DNA of 64,000 nucleotides from Hemileia vastatrix (lineage: Eukaryota > Basidiomycota > Pucciniomycetes > Pucciniales > Zaghouaniaceae): positions 3,332,001-3,396,000 of the forward strand of contig JASXTE010000007.1 in the NCBI GenBank assembly GCA_030280995.1. The letters are read 5' to 3'. Position 1 is the first letter of the stretch. Every line of letters begins with the position of its first letter. The notes below the pieces were generated by a model. That model had not been told where the DNA came from. It saw nothing but the letters and a program-made list of their open reading frames with translations, and made no database searches. Shown here one piece after another: positions 32,520 through 43,196 of this stretch. Made by a program: the position numbers and the translations under genes.

Positions 32520-33754
32520 GGAGGGTGATTGGCATAATGACAGAGCGTATGCCAGTTGAATGAATATTTTATGATTCAAGGGAGGGGAGAGCTGGTTCTG
32601 GTTCAGGATCCTCTTCTTCATAAATATCATTCCACTCATCCTTTAAATCAGCTAGGATATTGTGGATTATAACACAAGTCATGATCCAATGATTCGTAGT
32701 TTTGATCTCCATTTTTTTGAAATTGGATTTGGAGCTCCCAAAGACTAGAAAATCGTCGCTTTAAAATACCTATAGCATGTTCAATCCGTACTCTTGATTG
32801 GGCAAGGTGATAATTAAATTTAGTTTTGGGGTCATTTTCTAAGGTTGCACCACGGAAAGCAGGTATAATGTACTTCCCACTTGCATATGCTGAGTCTGCA
32901 AGGAGGTACTGAGATTTGTCAAAGTATGAGTCTGGGGTTTGAGAAATCCTCATTCTTTGGAAGACGGAAGAGTCATGACATCATCAAGGGCAGCCACTGT
33001 GAAAAGCAATAAATTTTTTATTGAAATCACATATAAGTTGAACGGCAATAGAGTATCTAGAAGGAAGATAAAAAGTTAGTTCATGAATTATGAGAAATTG
33101 GAAAAGATTTTGAACAAACCTTTTTTTGCAATCAAAATAATGGTTGCCATCATGAGCAGGCTTTTTACTCAAAGGTATAGTTGTGCCATCAACAAATCCT
33201 ACACAGCCAGGGAAACCTTCGGCTTGCATTACTTGAGAGGATTCAAGTCATTGTTCTGGAGTTGGCCAAGCAAGTGTTTGAGACTTGAGGGAAAGGATAT
33301 CAATCATACAGCACTTGGTGTATAATATCACTGTACCATATCCTATGTTAAATAGATTATCCAAATTTCTTACAGCAGCACCATTTCCATTTGAGCCAAA
33401 GCGACATAGTGCAACAGCTAGTTGATTAGAAGGATTACACTGTTTGTTATGGGAATTGTTATGAAAGATAGGATGTTCAGAGATGAGTTGATAAAGTTTG
33501 AAGAAAGAATTGGGTGAAGTTCTAAAAACCTGAGTGAAGTTTAGTTGGGGAATGTTGAGAATGGAGCGGAGATCATATTGGGGATCATGATAAAGATTTG
33601 GCCCCCTGGAAATGAGGTAACACTTTTTGGATAGAAAACACAAATAGGCTAAGGCATCTTCCAAATCAGAGTCAGATTTATAGTAGAGAACTAAAAGTAA
33701 AGTGATAGCATTAATAGTGGAGTGAAGTAGCTGTCTAGTAGAGAGGTGCTTCAT
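32520..33754 (-). pseudogene. DDE_4 / HARBI1-type transposase of H3
   Basis: It starts Met-Lys-His-Leu-Ser at 33754, and a single frame runs to about 32650 apart from point stops. Helical N-terminal half: Phe-Arg-Thr-Ser, His-Pro-Ile-Phe-His-Asn-Asn-Ser and Gly-Ser-Asn-Gly-Asn-Gly-Ala-Ala. Catalytic core: Gly-Cys-Val-Gly-Phe-Val-Asp-Gly-Thr-Thr (first Asp, about 33190), Leu-Ala-Asp-Ser-Ala-Tyr (second Asp, about 32895) and Arg-Val-Arg-Ile-Glu-His-Ala-Ile-Gly (Glu, about 32800). All three catalytic residues are present. Defects: TGA at 33248 (CGA in H1), two adjacent TGA at about 32981-32986, and a frameshift near a T run at about 32715. Four near-silent defects suggest fairly recent loss of function. 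Confidence 0.8.
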
Positions 33755-34033
33755 TCTTGTCAGTAGTATAGGTGTCGGTAGAAGGTTTAGGTCATGAGTG
33801 GGAAGTGAGAATCCAACGCAAAATGTGCAGTTGGGGTGTGTAGATAGAAAAAAACTTAAGTGTTTGCCACCAAAATTAAGCAGCATAGAGTGAGGAGAGA
33901 CTTAAGGATGGCATCAGAAATTATATGTCATGAACTTTCTTAAAAATCCATCATGGATGTGATGAGTTTGGGATCAGGAAGTAGGAACTGAAATTGGGGT
34001 ATAAGAAGCAGTATAATGCATTATGATAGATTC

Positions 34034-34065
34034 CTTATCCACTAGCCCTGGGGCTAGTGGATAAG
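34034..34065. promoter_or_regulatory. Subterminal palindrome of H3, right end
   Basis: CTTATCCACTAGCCC, TG, GGGCTAGTGGATAAG: perfect 15-bp arms, about 62 bp inside the right terminus and upstream of the transposase start. It may serve as promoter element, transposase or Myb binding site, or hairpin. Confidence 0.85.
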
Positions 34066-34127
34066 AATCTTCCTTAATTAATAATTTCTGATCTCTAATT
34101 TTGGATCCCTAAACATTGATACCCCCT

Positions 34128-34454
34128 AATATAGATGAGAAGGTGTGACTGAAGTGTTTAATGCAAATATATATAGTAATTGAATTGATAGTAGTGGCTA
34201 TTGTTGTGTGAAGTGAGGTTGAAAAAATGGATAAGTAATTAATGAGGTGTGTCTGGCTTCAGTAGGTAATAGTTGAGTCAAAAAAAAGTGGTGCAAGGTT
34301 TTGGAAATTACAGAAGCTACTCAAGCAAGTTTTCTCATTTGATTATATGACCACAGAATAAATTAGTTACTAGAGTGTAATTGAGCAAAAATTGGGGAAT
34401 AAGTCAGTAAAATATGCATACCAAACCACCTTACCAACACAGCTGTGGATGCTC
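34128..34454. other. Right part of P0, non-coding
   Basis: It runs from the H3 insertion to the right TIR of P0. AT-rich, with no frame of note. This segment would have followed the transposase N-terminus before internal deletion. Confidence 0.6.
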
Positions 34455-34784
34455 TAAGTGCAAGAAAATAAGTGCTAGAATAGTAAGTGTAAGAAAAATA
34501 ATTTGCAACTATGAGAATTTTTTTCAAATAAATTGTAAAAAAAGAGAAAAAAATAAAAAATACAATAAAAATCTTTTTTTTTGAGTAAAAAAATTAAAAA
34601 AACAAAATCTCCCATGGTTTCAAGATATTTTTCTTACACTTATTTTTCTCACATATTTTTCTGCACATATTTTCCTGACACATTTTTATCTTGCACATAA
34701 TTTTCTATCCTAATTTCCCTCCTTAAAATATCCCCAACTCACACTGGACATCCCCATCAGGGGTATCTTACTTGGTGTGTAGTG

Positions 34785-35057
34785 ATTTTTCATTTTTTTT
34801 TCATACCTTTTTTGGTGGCGTGGGAAAAAGAAGTTCCCCCAAGAATAACAACTTGAAAAAAAAACAAAAAAAACTGCATTTTTCTCATCTAGCAACAAAA
34901 ATTGCATTGATTTTTCACCTAGAAGAAAAAATAAGAATAACTAAAAGTAAATAAAAACGGAAGTTAAAATAAGCCTTAAAAATCTTAAGTCAAACCCAAA
35001 CCCTTATATATAAGTCATTAAGCTTACAATTTGGCATCCTCATCTTCCACTCAATAA
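34785..35057. other. Short AT-rich stretch between FB-D and FB-E
   Basis: A-rich sequence (many 'aaaaaa' runs) with no gene or repeat recognised. It may be one of the few pieces of host DNA in the right half. Confidence 0.45.
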
Positions 35058-35677
35058 CACTATGCAACAAGTAAGATATTCCTGATGAGGATATTCATGC
35101 AGGTGTCAGAGATATTCTGTCAGCCTGTATATCCCCAGGACTGAGTAAAAACTACTTATGAGTTATGTTAAACACATGAACTATACATGGGAACAATAAA
35201 TGAGAGTACACAAACAGTATACATAAGTAAAATTATGATAATACACAAAAAATACCATTATAACACCTGATATACATGCATATATCCACCTTTTATAAGT
35301 CCTATATACTTAATATTAGGTTGGAATATGTTAGGGTAACCTTAAGAACCTTGATTATAAGGCTAAAAAATTTTTAAGTATACTTAAAGCTGTTATTTTC
35401 ATTGTTTTATGCAAAAAACAAGAAATGCGCTTTATTTCACTTAAAAGTTGATTATATGCGCTATAAATTTAAGAATATTAAAAATGCGCTTTGACAGTTC
35501 AATTTTTCTCATTTAGGACTATTTATTTGGCTACTTAAATGCATAAAAGTAATACTTTTCAAATTTGGTGATTTTTATGACAGAAATGGCTTCTGTGTAC
35601 TGGCCACATACTGCCTGCATTTTTCCCGTGTGAATAGCTTCATTTTTAGAAAAGTTAGCTTTTTAACACTATAATTA

Positions 35678-36481
35678 TGTCACCAGACGGCCTACGCACA
35701 AGGTCGAGGATGTTCCTTCAAGTGAGATAAAAGGTTCAGATACTTCTTCAAAGCACAGAGGGATAGTTGGAGGAAGTGATTCAAAGATGACTCAAAGGAA
35801 GAACTACTGCTTCGAGTTATGTTTGAGAAGGATTCTAATATAATTGAACGGTAATATTAAAATTCTTAAGATCTAACGAAAGGTTGGAAACTCAACAATC
35901 AAAGATTTAGGATTTTAGATATGATTATTGAGAAAATAAAGAAAGATACAATAATAATGATTTTCACTTAGAGTTTTATCACTATTAACTATAAATACAT
36001 TTTATAATTTAATTCTAAGGAATGTCGAACCAAAAAACCAGCCCCTTTTATATCCTTTACTCCTCCTCGCATTGACCTCATACTCATCCACCATTCCGCA
36101 CACCACAAACCATTTAAAATATATCCGTTACACCTGGACCCTCCTCACTAACATCTGTTAACCCCTTAATCCTTCACTAACCATTCCGTCCATGCTCACT
36201 ACCCCTTAATAACCCACAGACATTTCATGAACCTTTTAATGTACTATTATATTAACTATTGCGCTGTGCGTCGCTTATTGGGAAAAAGACTAAGACACAC
36301 TATTGAGAGATTGACTAATTTAGATTTAGAGTTTTAGGCTAGCGCAATTGAATAGCAAGTACACAAAGGAAAGTCAAAGTTGCTATGGAGAGTTGCTTTC
36401 TGCGCTTTGAGTATGGATTTGAACCCTTTAGTATTGATTTAATGAGCTACTTTTGCCTCAAGTGTCACGTGGCGCGTGACA
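35678..36481 (-). repeat. Cv4 3' LTR
   Basis: TGTCACC at the left and GGCGCGTGACA at the right end. It is very similar to 42393-43196 except for a cluster of differences in the first ~110 bp, mostly C/T and G/A changes. I saw no polypurine tract directly next to it on the internal side. Confidence 0.9.
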
Positions 36482-36491
36482 GATTCCCGGG

Positions 36492-36498
36492 TATAAAA
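36492..36498 (+). promoter_or_regulatory. TATA box of the antisense gene in Cv4
   Basis: TATAAAA lies 11 bp beyond the LTR border and about 90 bp upstream of the ATG at 36588. It sits in a locally GC-rich setting (cccgggtataaaaacgcgag). The gene therefore seems to have a promoter separate from the retroelement's own transcription, which runs the other way. Confidence 0.6.
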
Positions 36499-36587
36499 AC
36501 GCGAGCTCCGTTGAGCGTAAAACATATTTCCCATACTAATTTCCCTTCCTCTTTACTTAATTATTAATTTTATTACTTTGAATCACT

Positions 36588-37655
36588 ATGACGGATTTCC
36601 CTACACCAACTCCCATGCCTCCACACCCTAAAGCGGATGGGGGTGTTGTCACACGGCAATTTTCAAAGACTTGCACGTCTTGCAAGTCGATGGAGTATTT
36701 TTGCGTGGAGAGCACAGCGACACAAGGACCTCGCCAGAAGTGCGAGTTTTGCCGATGGAGAAGAGTGGCGTGTGATGCCTTAGCAAAGAATTCCAACATT
36801 GAGAGTCGGTTTATGAAGACGAAGTATTCTGTGATCCCTAAAACAAAGGAAGTAGTCAAGGACATTTGGGATGTGTCCATTGGGTATGATCAATTGATGG
36901 GGGAAAATGAGGAAGAAGTTGAAGATGATGTGAACATCTGGGTGGCTAGGGCTGCGAACAAGAGGGGGGTCATCAAGGAGGAAGTTGACAAATTGGTCGA
37001 GGAGGAAGAAGAAATTCCCATCTCGAGGAAAACCCCGAAAAAGTGACGGGTGGTCATCAAAGATGACGAAGAGGAAAGGGAGGTGGCAGAGAAGGTCACT
37101 CCTAGATTGTTTTTGGAGCCTGACCCAATCTTCAAAGTAAGTTCACCTTTTTATAATTTATAAATTTAGTTACTGATGATTCTGTTTTAGAATTCAGACG
37201 TCATCATTGAGGTCCCTACAACGGAAGCTTCAAATGTGGAAGCGACCCTTGTGGGACCCACTGCGGTGGAAGTGGCAGTGTTGGTGGAGGATAGATTACC
37301 AACTGTTACCTTGAGGGAGGAAAACGAAGAAACCCTTGATCAAGTATGGTCGAAGAAACCTCGTCAGGTTTGACAAGAAAAATATATTGAAGAATTGAGC
37401 GGCGATATTGATAACATTGTCGATGCCGCTTCCTTCGACGTAGCCGAGGAGTTACTTGAACTTGGGGAATTGATTCCGGTAGGAGAGGGGGAGAACTTTG
37501 AGAAATGTAGAAAGGAGATAAGGGAAATTTTAGAGAAGATGAAGGGATTGGTTCAGGAGAAGATAAAAGAGAAAATTTATAATAAAAAGAGAAAAGAAGA
37601 AAAAGAATGTAAAAACAATTTGTATTTAATTTTTTTATTTTGTTATTTTATTTAG
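36588..37655 (+). pseudogene. Zn2Cys6-type zinc-cluster protein carried antisense in Cv4
   Basis: The start ATG is at 36588. Residues about 29-63 contain six cysteines spaced C-x2-C-x6-C-x12-C-x2-C-x6-C, exactly the Gal4-type binuclear zinc cluster pattern. The second half is basic (Cys-Arg-Trp-Arg-Arg). It continues with an acidic Glu/Asp-rich middle, a 54-nt intron (37137-37190, gtaagt...ttttag, phase 0) and a helical Leu/Glu-rich C-terminus to 37655. Two in-frame TGA codons (37044, about 37371) interrupt the otherwise open frame. Zn2Cys6 proteins are normally sequence-specific DNA-binding regulators in fungi; here the role is unknown. The cluster lacks the usual Lys/Arg run in its first half, so DNA binding is not certain. 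Confidence 0.6.
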
Positions 37656-38370
37656 AATTTAATATTTATTTTTTTATAAGATTTTGAGAGAAATAAGAAC
37701 AAAGAAAAGACAGAGAAAAAAAAAAGAATTTAAATAGAAATTATTTTTTTAAAATTTTGAAAGAAGATGTCTGAAAAAAAAATATATAGTTGATTGAAAA
37801 AAATTTGTTGTAAAGAAAATTTAATGAAAAGAAGAAAGAGAAAAAAAAATGTTATTTAAGTTTGTTAATTGAAGATTTGAGGGATTTTAAATATTTGAAA
37901 AAAGAAAAGAAAAAAAAGAAGAGACGAAAAAATAAAAATTTTAAGAGAATTTTGAAAAAAGAAGTAATTTGTTTCAGAGAATTTAAAAAAGTGATTTAGA
38001 AGTTAAAGTAAAGTTCGAGAAAGATTGTCGTGTAATGTTCGTGAAGAATTTTGATAGTTCGAGGAAAATAAAATTTAAAAAAAGTGTATATAGAAAATTG
38101 AGAAGAAAATTTTTTATTTTATTTTAATTTGGTTTTTATTTTATTTTATCTTATTTATATTTTTATTTTATTTTACTTTTATTTTAATTTAATTTAATTT
38201 AATTTTTTTTTTATTTTTTTATTTTTTTTTAAAGAAGGTTGAAACATTTTGAAAAGAAAAAGAATAAAAAAGAAAACAAAAGAAATTTTTAGAAAAAAAA
38301 TGTTTTAGGTTTTAAAAGAAAGAAAAAAAAACAGAGAAAAGAAAAAGAGAGTTTTAAGGTTTTGGTTTTA
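37656..38370. other. Purine/AT-rich spacer between the two convergent genes of Cv4
   Basis: Long A/G-rich then T-rich runs (for example 38110-38230), no reading frame of note. It probably holds the 3' ends of both the antisense gene and the pol transcript. Confidence 0.6.
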
Positions 38371-38379
38371 AAGGGTATT

Positions 38380-41300
38380 TAAGATGAAAAGATTTTAGGA
38401 GTTCAGGGGCGTTAGAAACATTAATGGCTGGTTCCCAGGATGTTTTGTCTGAGTCATCAAGGAAGCCTTCCCATTCCATGAGGTATTGAAGTTTCCCCTT
38501 GCGCATTCTTGTATCAAAGATACGGCTTACTTCCCACTCTAGATGGTCTTCTACTTAGACTGGTTCCGGAGGAGGTTGGTTCTTGCCCGGGTATGTTTCT
38601 CGAGCCAGTTCCAGGAGAGATACGTGAAAAACAGGGTGAATAGCCTGCCATTTTGGAGGTAGCTTGAGTCAAAATGCAGTTTTAGAGACTTCAGAGTCGA
38701 TTTCAAATGGCCCCAAGCGTTTTTCAGCAAGTTTCTTTGATGGTCAAGTCGTTCGGATGTTCCGTGCGTCGAGCCATACTTTGTCGCCTGGTTTAAAAGG
38801 AGGAGCAGTTTGTCAATGTTTGTCAGCCTGTTCCTTGTACCTTCGAACCGCTAATTCCAGATTTGATTTAAGTTCCTCTTGGAGTCATGATATGGTTCGA
38901 AGATAATGTTCCGCAGGATGATTAGTTCCTACATGGATTGAATTGAATTGAGGATGTCTTCCATAAACAGTTTCAAAAGGAGATTGTTGTGTCGAAGAAT
39001 GAGTCGAGTTATTATAAGCAAATTTGGCCAATGGTAGCCATGTGGTCCAATTGTCTTGTTGGTAACAGACATACATTCGAAGGTATTGTTCGAGGATTTG
39101 GTTGACCCTTTCTGTTTGCCCATCGGTTTCGGGATGATAGGCTGTGGAGAGGTTCCTTGTGATATTGAGTTGTCGACACAGTTGAGTCCAGAATGTGGAT
39201 ACAAACAATGAGCCTCTATCTGAAATAATATCATTAGGTAAGCCGTGTTTGGAAAATACATATTCTAGAAACAATTTTGACAGATCTTCTGCAGTAGCAG
39301 TAGTAGTGGTTTTAATGAAAAAAGACATTTTTGAGAATCTATCTACTATTACTAATATAGCATCAAAATTATTAGAAAGAGGAAGTTGAGAAATAAAATC
39401 CATCGATAAAGATTCCTAAGGTTTAGAGGGAATAGGAAGTGGTTGAAGCAACCCATACTTCCGGTGAAGGGGAGCCTTATTCCTATTACATTTGTAACAA
39501 GCTTTTATATAGGCCCTGATTTCCCTGGTCATACCTGGCCAGAAAAAATCGCTCTCTATTAACTGGTAGGTTTTATCAACCCCAAAATGACCAGCTAATG
39601 GAGAATCATGTCGACTGTTGAAAATCCATAATTTTATCTCATTGTTGTCAGGTATGACTACTCTACCTTCGAAGACTAATAGACCTGATTCAATACTAAT
39701 TCTTTTGGCCCCTTTCTTCGAGAGTATTTTGTCTTTTAACCCTAAACAATAATTGTCCTTCGACTGAGCTTAGAGGATGTTGGATAGTGGACTTTGAAAC
39801 GATTGAATTGTCATTGAATTAAGTTGATGAGTCGTTAACATTGATTTTTTGAAGATTGATTTCACATTTGCTGGATTTTTGTCAGCAAATGCGTCCCCCC
39901 GCTGTGGGTAAACGTCGTACCAACGTGACAAGATATCTGGAACAATGCAGTTCTTACCTGGGCAATAGGAAATAGAAAAGGGAAGTTCAGACAGAAATTC
40001 AGCACACCTGGCTTGACGCCTGGTTAACACTTTGGAAGATATAAAGTATTTCAAAGCATTGTGGTCTGTTAGAATTTGAAAAGGACTATCTAGGCTGAGA
40101 AGAAAAGAGCGCCATTTTTTAAGACAGTGAATAATAGCTAAAAGCTCTTTGTCATGAGTTTCATAAATTAACTCTGCTGAAATGAGTTTGCATGACTCAA
40201 AAGCAACAGGATGAAACAGTTTTGTTTCCAGATTCAATTGAGAAATGACCCCTGCAATAGCATAATTGCTCGCATCTGTCTTGACTATTGTCGAAGCAGT
40301 AGGATCAAAGTGTCAAAGAATTGGAGCTGTGGTGAACGCCCTCTTCAATGCTTCAAATTCCTTTCGTGCTGTAGAAGTAAAAACAAAAGGAATATCTTTT
40401 CTAAGAAGAGAAGTAAGATTGGAAATAGTTTTAGAGTAATCTTTAATAAATCTTCAATAGAAATTTGCAAAAACCAAAAATCCTTGGAGGGATTTAACGG
40501 ATTTGGGCTCAGGCCATTCCAGGACCTTCTGAACTTTTTTGTCGTCCATGGCTAAACCATCAGTGGATAATGTAAACCCCAAAAAATCAATAGATTTAAG
40601 ATGGAATTTGCATTTATTATGCTTAGCGTAGAGTCCATGACCTTGAAGTTGATTTAAAACCTGTCAAACATGATGAATATGTTCATCCAGTGTCTTTGAG
40701 AAAATTAAAATATCATCTAAATAGACGACGACAAATTGTTCGAAAACATCTTGAAAGATGTCATTGACAAAAGTTTGAAAAGTAGATGGTGCGTTACACA
40801 ATCCAAAAGGCATAACTAAATATTCAAAACTACCAAATCTAGTGCGCATTGCACTCAGTGGTTCATGACCTTCCACAATGCGAATAAGATTGTAAGAGCC
40901 TCTAAGATCAATTTTAGAAAAGAAATTAGCACCATTAAAAAGGGTAAGAAGCAATGACATAGGAGGAACAGGATATGCATTCTTCTTAGTGACTGTGTTG
41001 AGCTTTCTATAGTCAACACACAACCTAAGACTACCATCCTTCTTTTTTACAAAGAGGACAGGGGAGCTGGTTGGAGATTTACTGGCTTTGATGAAACCTT
41101 TGGCTACATTCTCTGCAATGTAGTCTCAAAGAACTTGAGATTCGTCCTTTGACAAAGAATAGACAGGACCTGCCGGAGGTACTGGACCTATTAACTCTAT
41201 CTGATGGTCGTAGGGTTGATGAGGTGGTAACTTATCGGCCTTGCGGATTGAAAAAACATCGAGGAAATCATTATAGATTTCTGGTAGAGTCAATTTAATG

Positions 41301-42315
41301 GCTTCAACGTCGATTTGGTCATCCTTATCATCTTCGAGAGAATCTGTTGAGGGAAGACCAGAATTGAGAGAGCATAATTCGATTACTTCGAGGCAATTTA
41401 AATCCTCTTCAAGTGAAATCATCGAGCTAGAAGGGTTAGCCAATTGCTCATTTAAAGAAAGATCAGATGCTTGCAATTCATCTGGCAGAGATTTGTCCTC
41501 TAGCAGGACATTTTCAGGCGGGTTGATTAATTCCCTATTGAAATGCATTGAAGAATCAGAAATATACTTAGTTTGTGGGGTGATCAATCCCCGTGTCCAA
41601 TCAATTTCAGGATTCCAATGGGTTAAAAAGTCATGGCCAAGAATGGTATTGTCCATCCTTGGGGTGTCCAAGACTGTTAGTTCTTACTCGAAGGGGGGAA
41701 AATTCGGAAAGTTGAACACCCATGAAACTTTCTTACTGACCCAATATTTGGGTTCCTCTGATTCGACCAAGTAAATTGGAGTTTGATCGATATCTGTAAG
41801 TGTCAGCTTTAACTTCTCGGAAAAACATAAACTGACAAAAGAAATTGAAGCTCCAGAGTCTATAAGACAACTGAAGGGGATATCCTCCTTAAAAAGAATG
41901 AATCTCAAGCGGTTTAAGGCAACTCCAGTCCTTAAGACATGGAGGTTCTGTGCACCGGGAGAGATAAGATAGTTTTCTTTGCACACAAGTAAACTTTCTA
42001 CTAGTTTTTTGGCTTCGAACTAGTACCTTCTCTCTCCTTTGAATGGGATGGTCCAGGTTCTGAAGGCTGACCAGAAGGATGGTTAGCAGGGGTGGATGGT
42101 GCCTCATGCATTGTATCCTCTCCTTCTTCATCATCACTAGAATCATCAAAATCTTGTGGGATGTCTTCTACCGATTGGACTGAATGTTGCCGTTCCCTAA
42201 GGTCGAGTGTCTCCAAGGAGTGAGTGCGGGAAACAGGCCTAGTGGCTGTTGGCCTGCCTCTTGCACGAGCTCTAGTAGTAGCGCCTGTATGATGAGTGCG
42301 TTGAACTGGTGCCAT
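38380..42315 (-). pseudogene. Cv4 gag remnant and pol polyprotein (degenerate)
   Basis: On minus: a gag N-terminal remnant (42315-42001, Arg-rich then acidic). A protease follows with Asp-Ser-Gly-Ala-Ser (about 41860), then RT with Cys-Val-Asp-Tyr-Arg-Lys-Leu (about 41015) and Tyr-Leu-Asp-Asp (about 40720). RNase H has Leu-Thr-Asp-His-Asn-Ala-Leu-Lys-Tyr-Phe (about 40060). The integrase has Ser-Met-Asp-Phe (about 39400), Ser-Asp-Arg-Gly (about 39215) and Pro-Glu-Thr-Asp-Gly-Gln-Thr-Glu-Arg (about 39110). A chromodomain lies at about 38545-38390 (Glu-Trp-Glu-Val ... Leu-Met-Glu-Trp-Glu-Gly). From 41986 to 38885 all segments share one frame, interrupted only by stops. Three are TGA where the family normally has Arg: 41126 (Val-Leu-Arg), 40664 (Val-Arg-Gln) and 38885. 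Gag's capsid and zinc knuckle are missing. Confidence 0.85.
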
Positions 42316-42392
42316 TTTAAGAATTGAGAGAAAACACCTGAAAAGGGACGTAGTAGTGCAAAGAATGAGAACTACGGAGAATTAAATTATAC

Positions 42393-43196
42393 TGTCACCG
42401 GACAACCTACGCACAAGGTTGAGGATGTTCCTGCAAGTGAGATAAAAGGTTCAGATACTTCTTTGAAGCACAGAGGGATAGTTCAAGGAAGTGACTCAAA
42501 GATGACTCGAAGGAAGAACTACTGCTTCGAGTTATGTTCGAGAAGGATTCTAATATAATTGAATGGTAATATTAAAATTCTTAAGATCTCACGAAAGGTT
42601 GGAAACTCAACAATCAAAGATTTAGGATTTTAGATATGATTATTGAGAAAATAAAGAAAGATACAATAATAATGATTTTCACTTAGAGTTTTATCACTAT
42701 TAACTATAAATACGTTTTATAATTTAATTCTAAGGAATGTCGAACCAATAAACCAGCCCCTTTTATATCCTTTACTCCTCCTCGCATTGACCTCATACTC
42801 ATCCACCATTCCGCACACCACAAACCATTTAAAATATATCCGTTACACCTGGACCCTCCTCACTAACATCTGTTAACCCCTTAATCCTTCACTAACCATT
42901 CCGTCCATGCTCACTACCCCTTAATAACCCACAGACATTTCATGAACCTTTTAATGTACTATTATATTAACTATTGCGCTGTGCGTCGCTTATTGGGAAA
43001 AAGACTAAGACACACTATTGAGAGATTGACTAATTTAGATTTAGAGTTTTAGGCTAGCGCAATTGAATAGTGAGTACACAAAGGAAAGTCGCAGTTGCTA
43101 TGGAGAGTTGCTTTCTGCGCTTCGAGTATGGATTTGAACCCTTTAGTATTGATTTAATGAGCTAATTTTGCCTTGAGTGTCACGTGGCACGTGACA
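42393..43196 (-). repeat. Cv4 5' LTR
   Basis: Same boundaries as the 3' copy (TGTCACC ... CACGTGACA). It drives pol leftward. The internal sequence next to it contains the start of gag at 42315 after a short leader. Confidence 0.9.

Larger units (their letters stand above)
25697..34127. mobile_element. H3: Harbinger-like transposon with Myb, transposase and TET/JBP-like genes (8431 bp)
   Basis: The ends AGGGGGTATCAATGTTGACC and the inverse (ending 34127) are flanked by AAT on both sides (25694-25696, 34128-34130). Genes are a Myb/SANT-like gene on plus (26210-27653), and a TET/JBP-like oxygenase (30415-29135) and DDE transposase (33754 to about 32520), both on minus. It also has a minisatellite, a triple 175-bp repeat and a C/G-rich foldback. 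It is 3.7 kb longer than H1, and the extra DNA is mostly the oxygenase gene with its leader and intron. Confidence 0.9.
5106..34454. mobile_element. P0: outer PIF-type TIR element, itself filled with insertions
   Basis: The left terminus 'gagcatccacagctg' at 5106 is matched by its inverse 'cagctgtggatgctc' ending at 34454. TAA is duplicated at 5103-5105 and 34455-34457, as expected for PIF/Harbinger elements. Without the insertions S3 and H3 its own sequence is only about 1.2 kb (5106-5468, 25162-25696, 34128-34454). It retains a stretch resembling the N-terminal part of a PIF transposase but no catalytic domain, so it is a non-autonomous derivative. Confidence 0.75.
5014..34784. mobile_element. 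Foldback MITE FB-D, split by a 29-kb nested insertion
   Basis: The left arm is 5014-5105 and the right arm is 34455-34784 (ending '...cttacttggtgtgtagtg'). The break falls in the repeat '...agaaaagtaa' / 'taagtgcaagaaaa', where P0 is inserted with duplicated TAA. Joining the two sides gives an ordinary foldback MITE of about 420 bp. FB-D is therefore the oldest member of the left stack. Confidence 0.75.
35678..43196 (-). mobile_element. Cv4: Ty3/gypsy chromovirus with an extra antisense gene (7519 bp)
   Basis: LTRs 35678-36481 and 42393-43196 are each 804 bp. AATTA is duplicated at 35673-35677 and 43197-43201. The pol genes read on minus, so the right LTR is the 5' one. It belongs to a clade distinct from Cv1-Cv3 (Tyr-Leu-Asp-Asp in RT, different integrase). 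Most of gag is deleted. A plus-strand gene (36588-37655) occupies the region between integrase and the 3' LTR. Confidence 0.9.

Noticed and set aside
40211..41774. Plus-strand frames across Cv4 (for example 41298-41774).
   Set aside because: They are antisense shadows of the minus-strand pol, and codon-level similarity to known domains is on the minus strand only.
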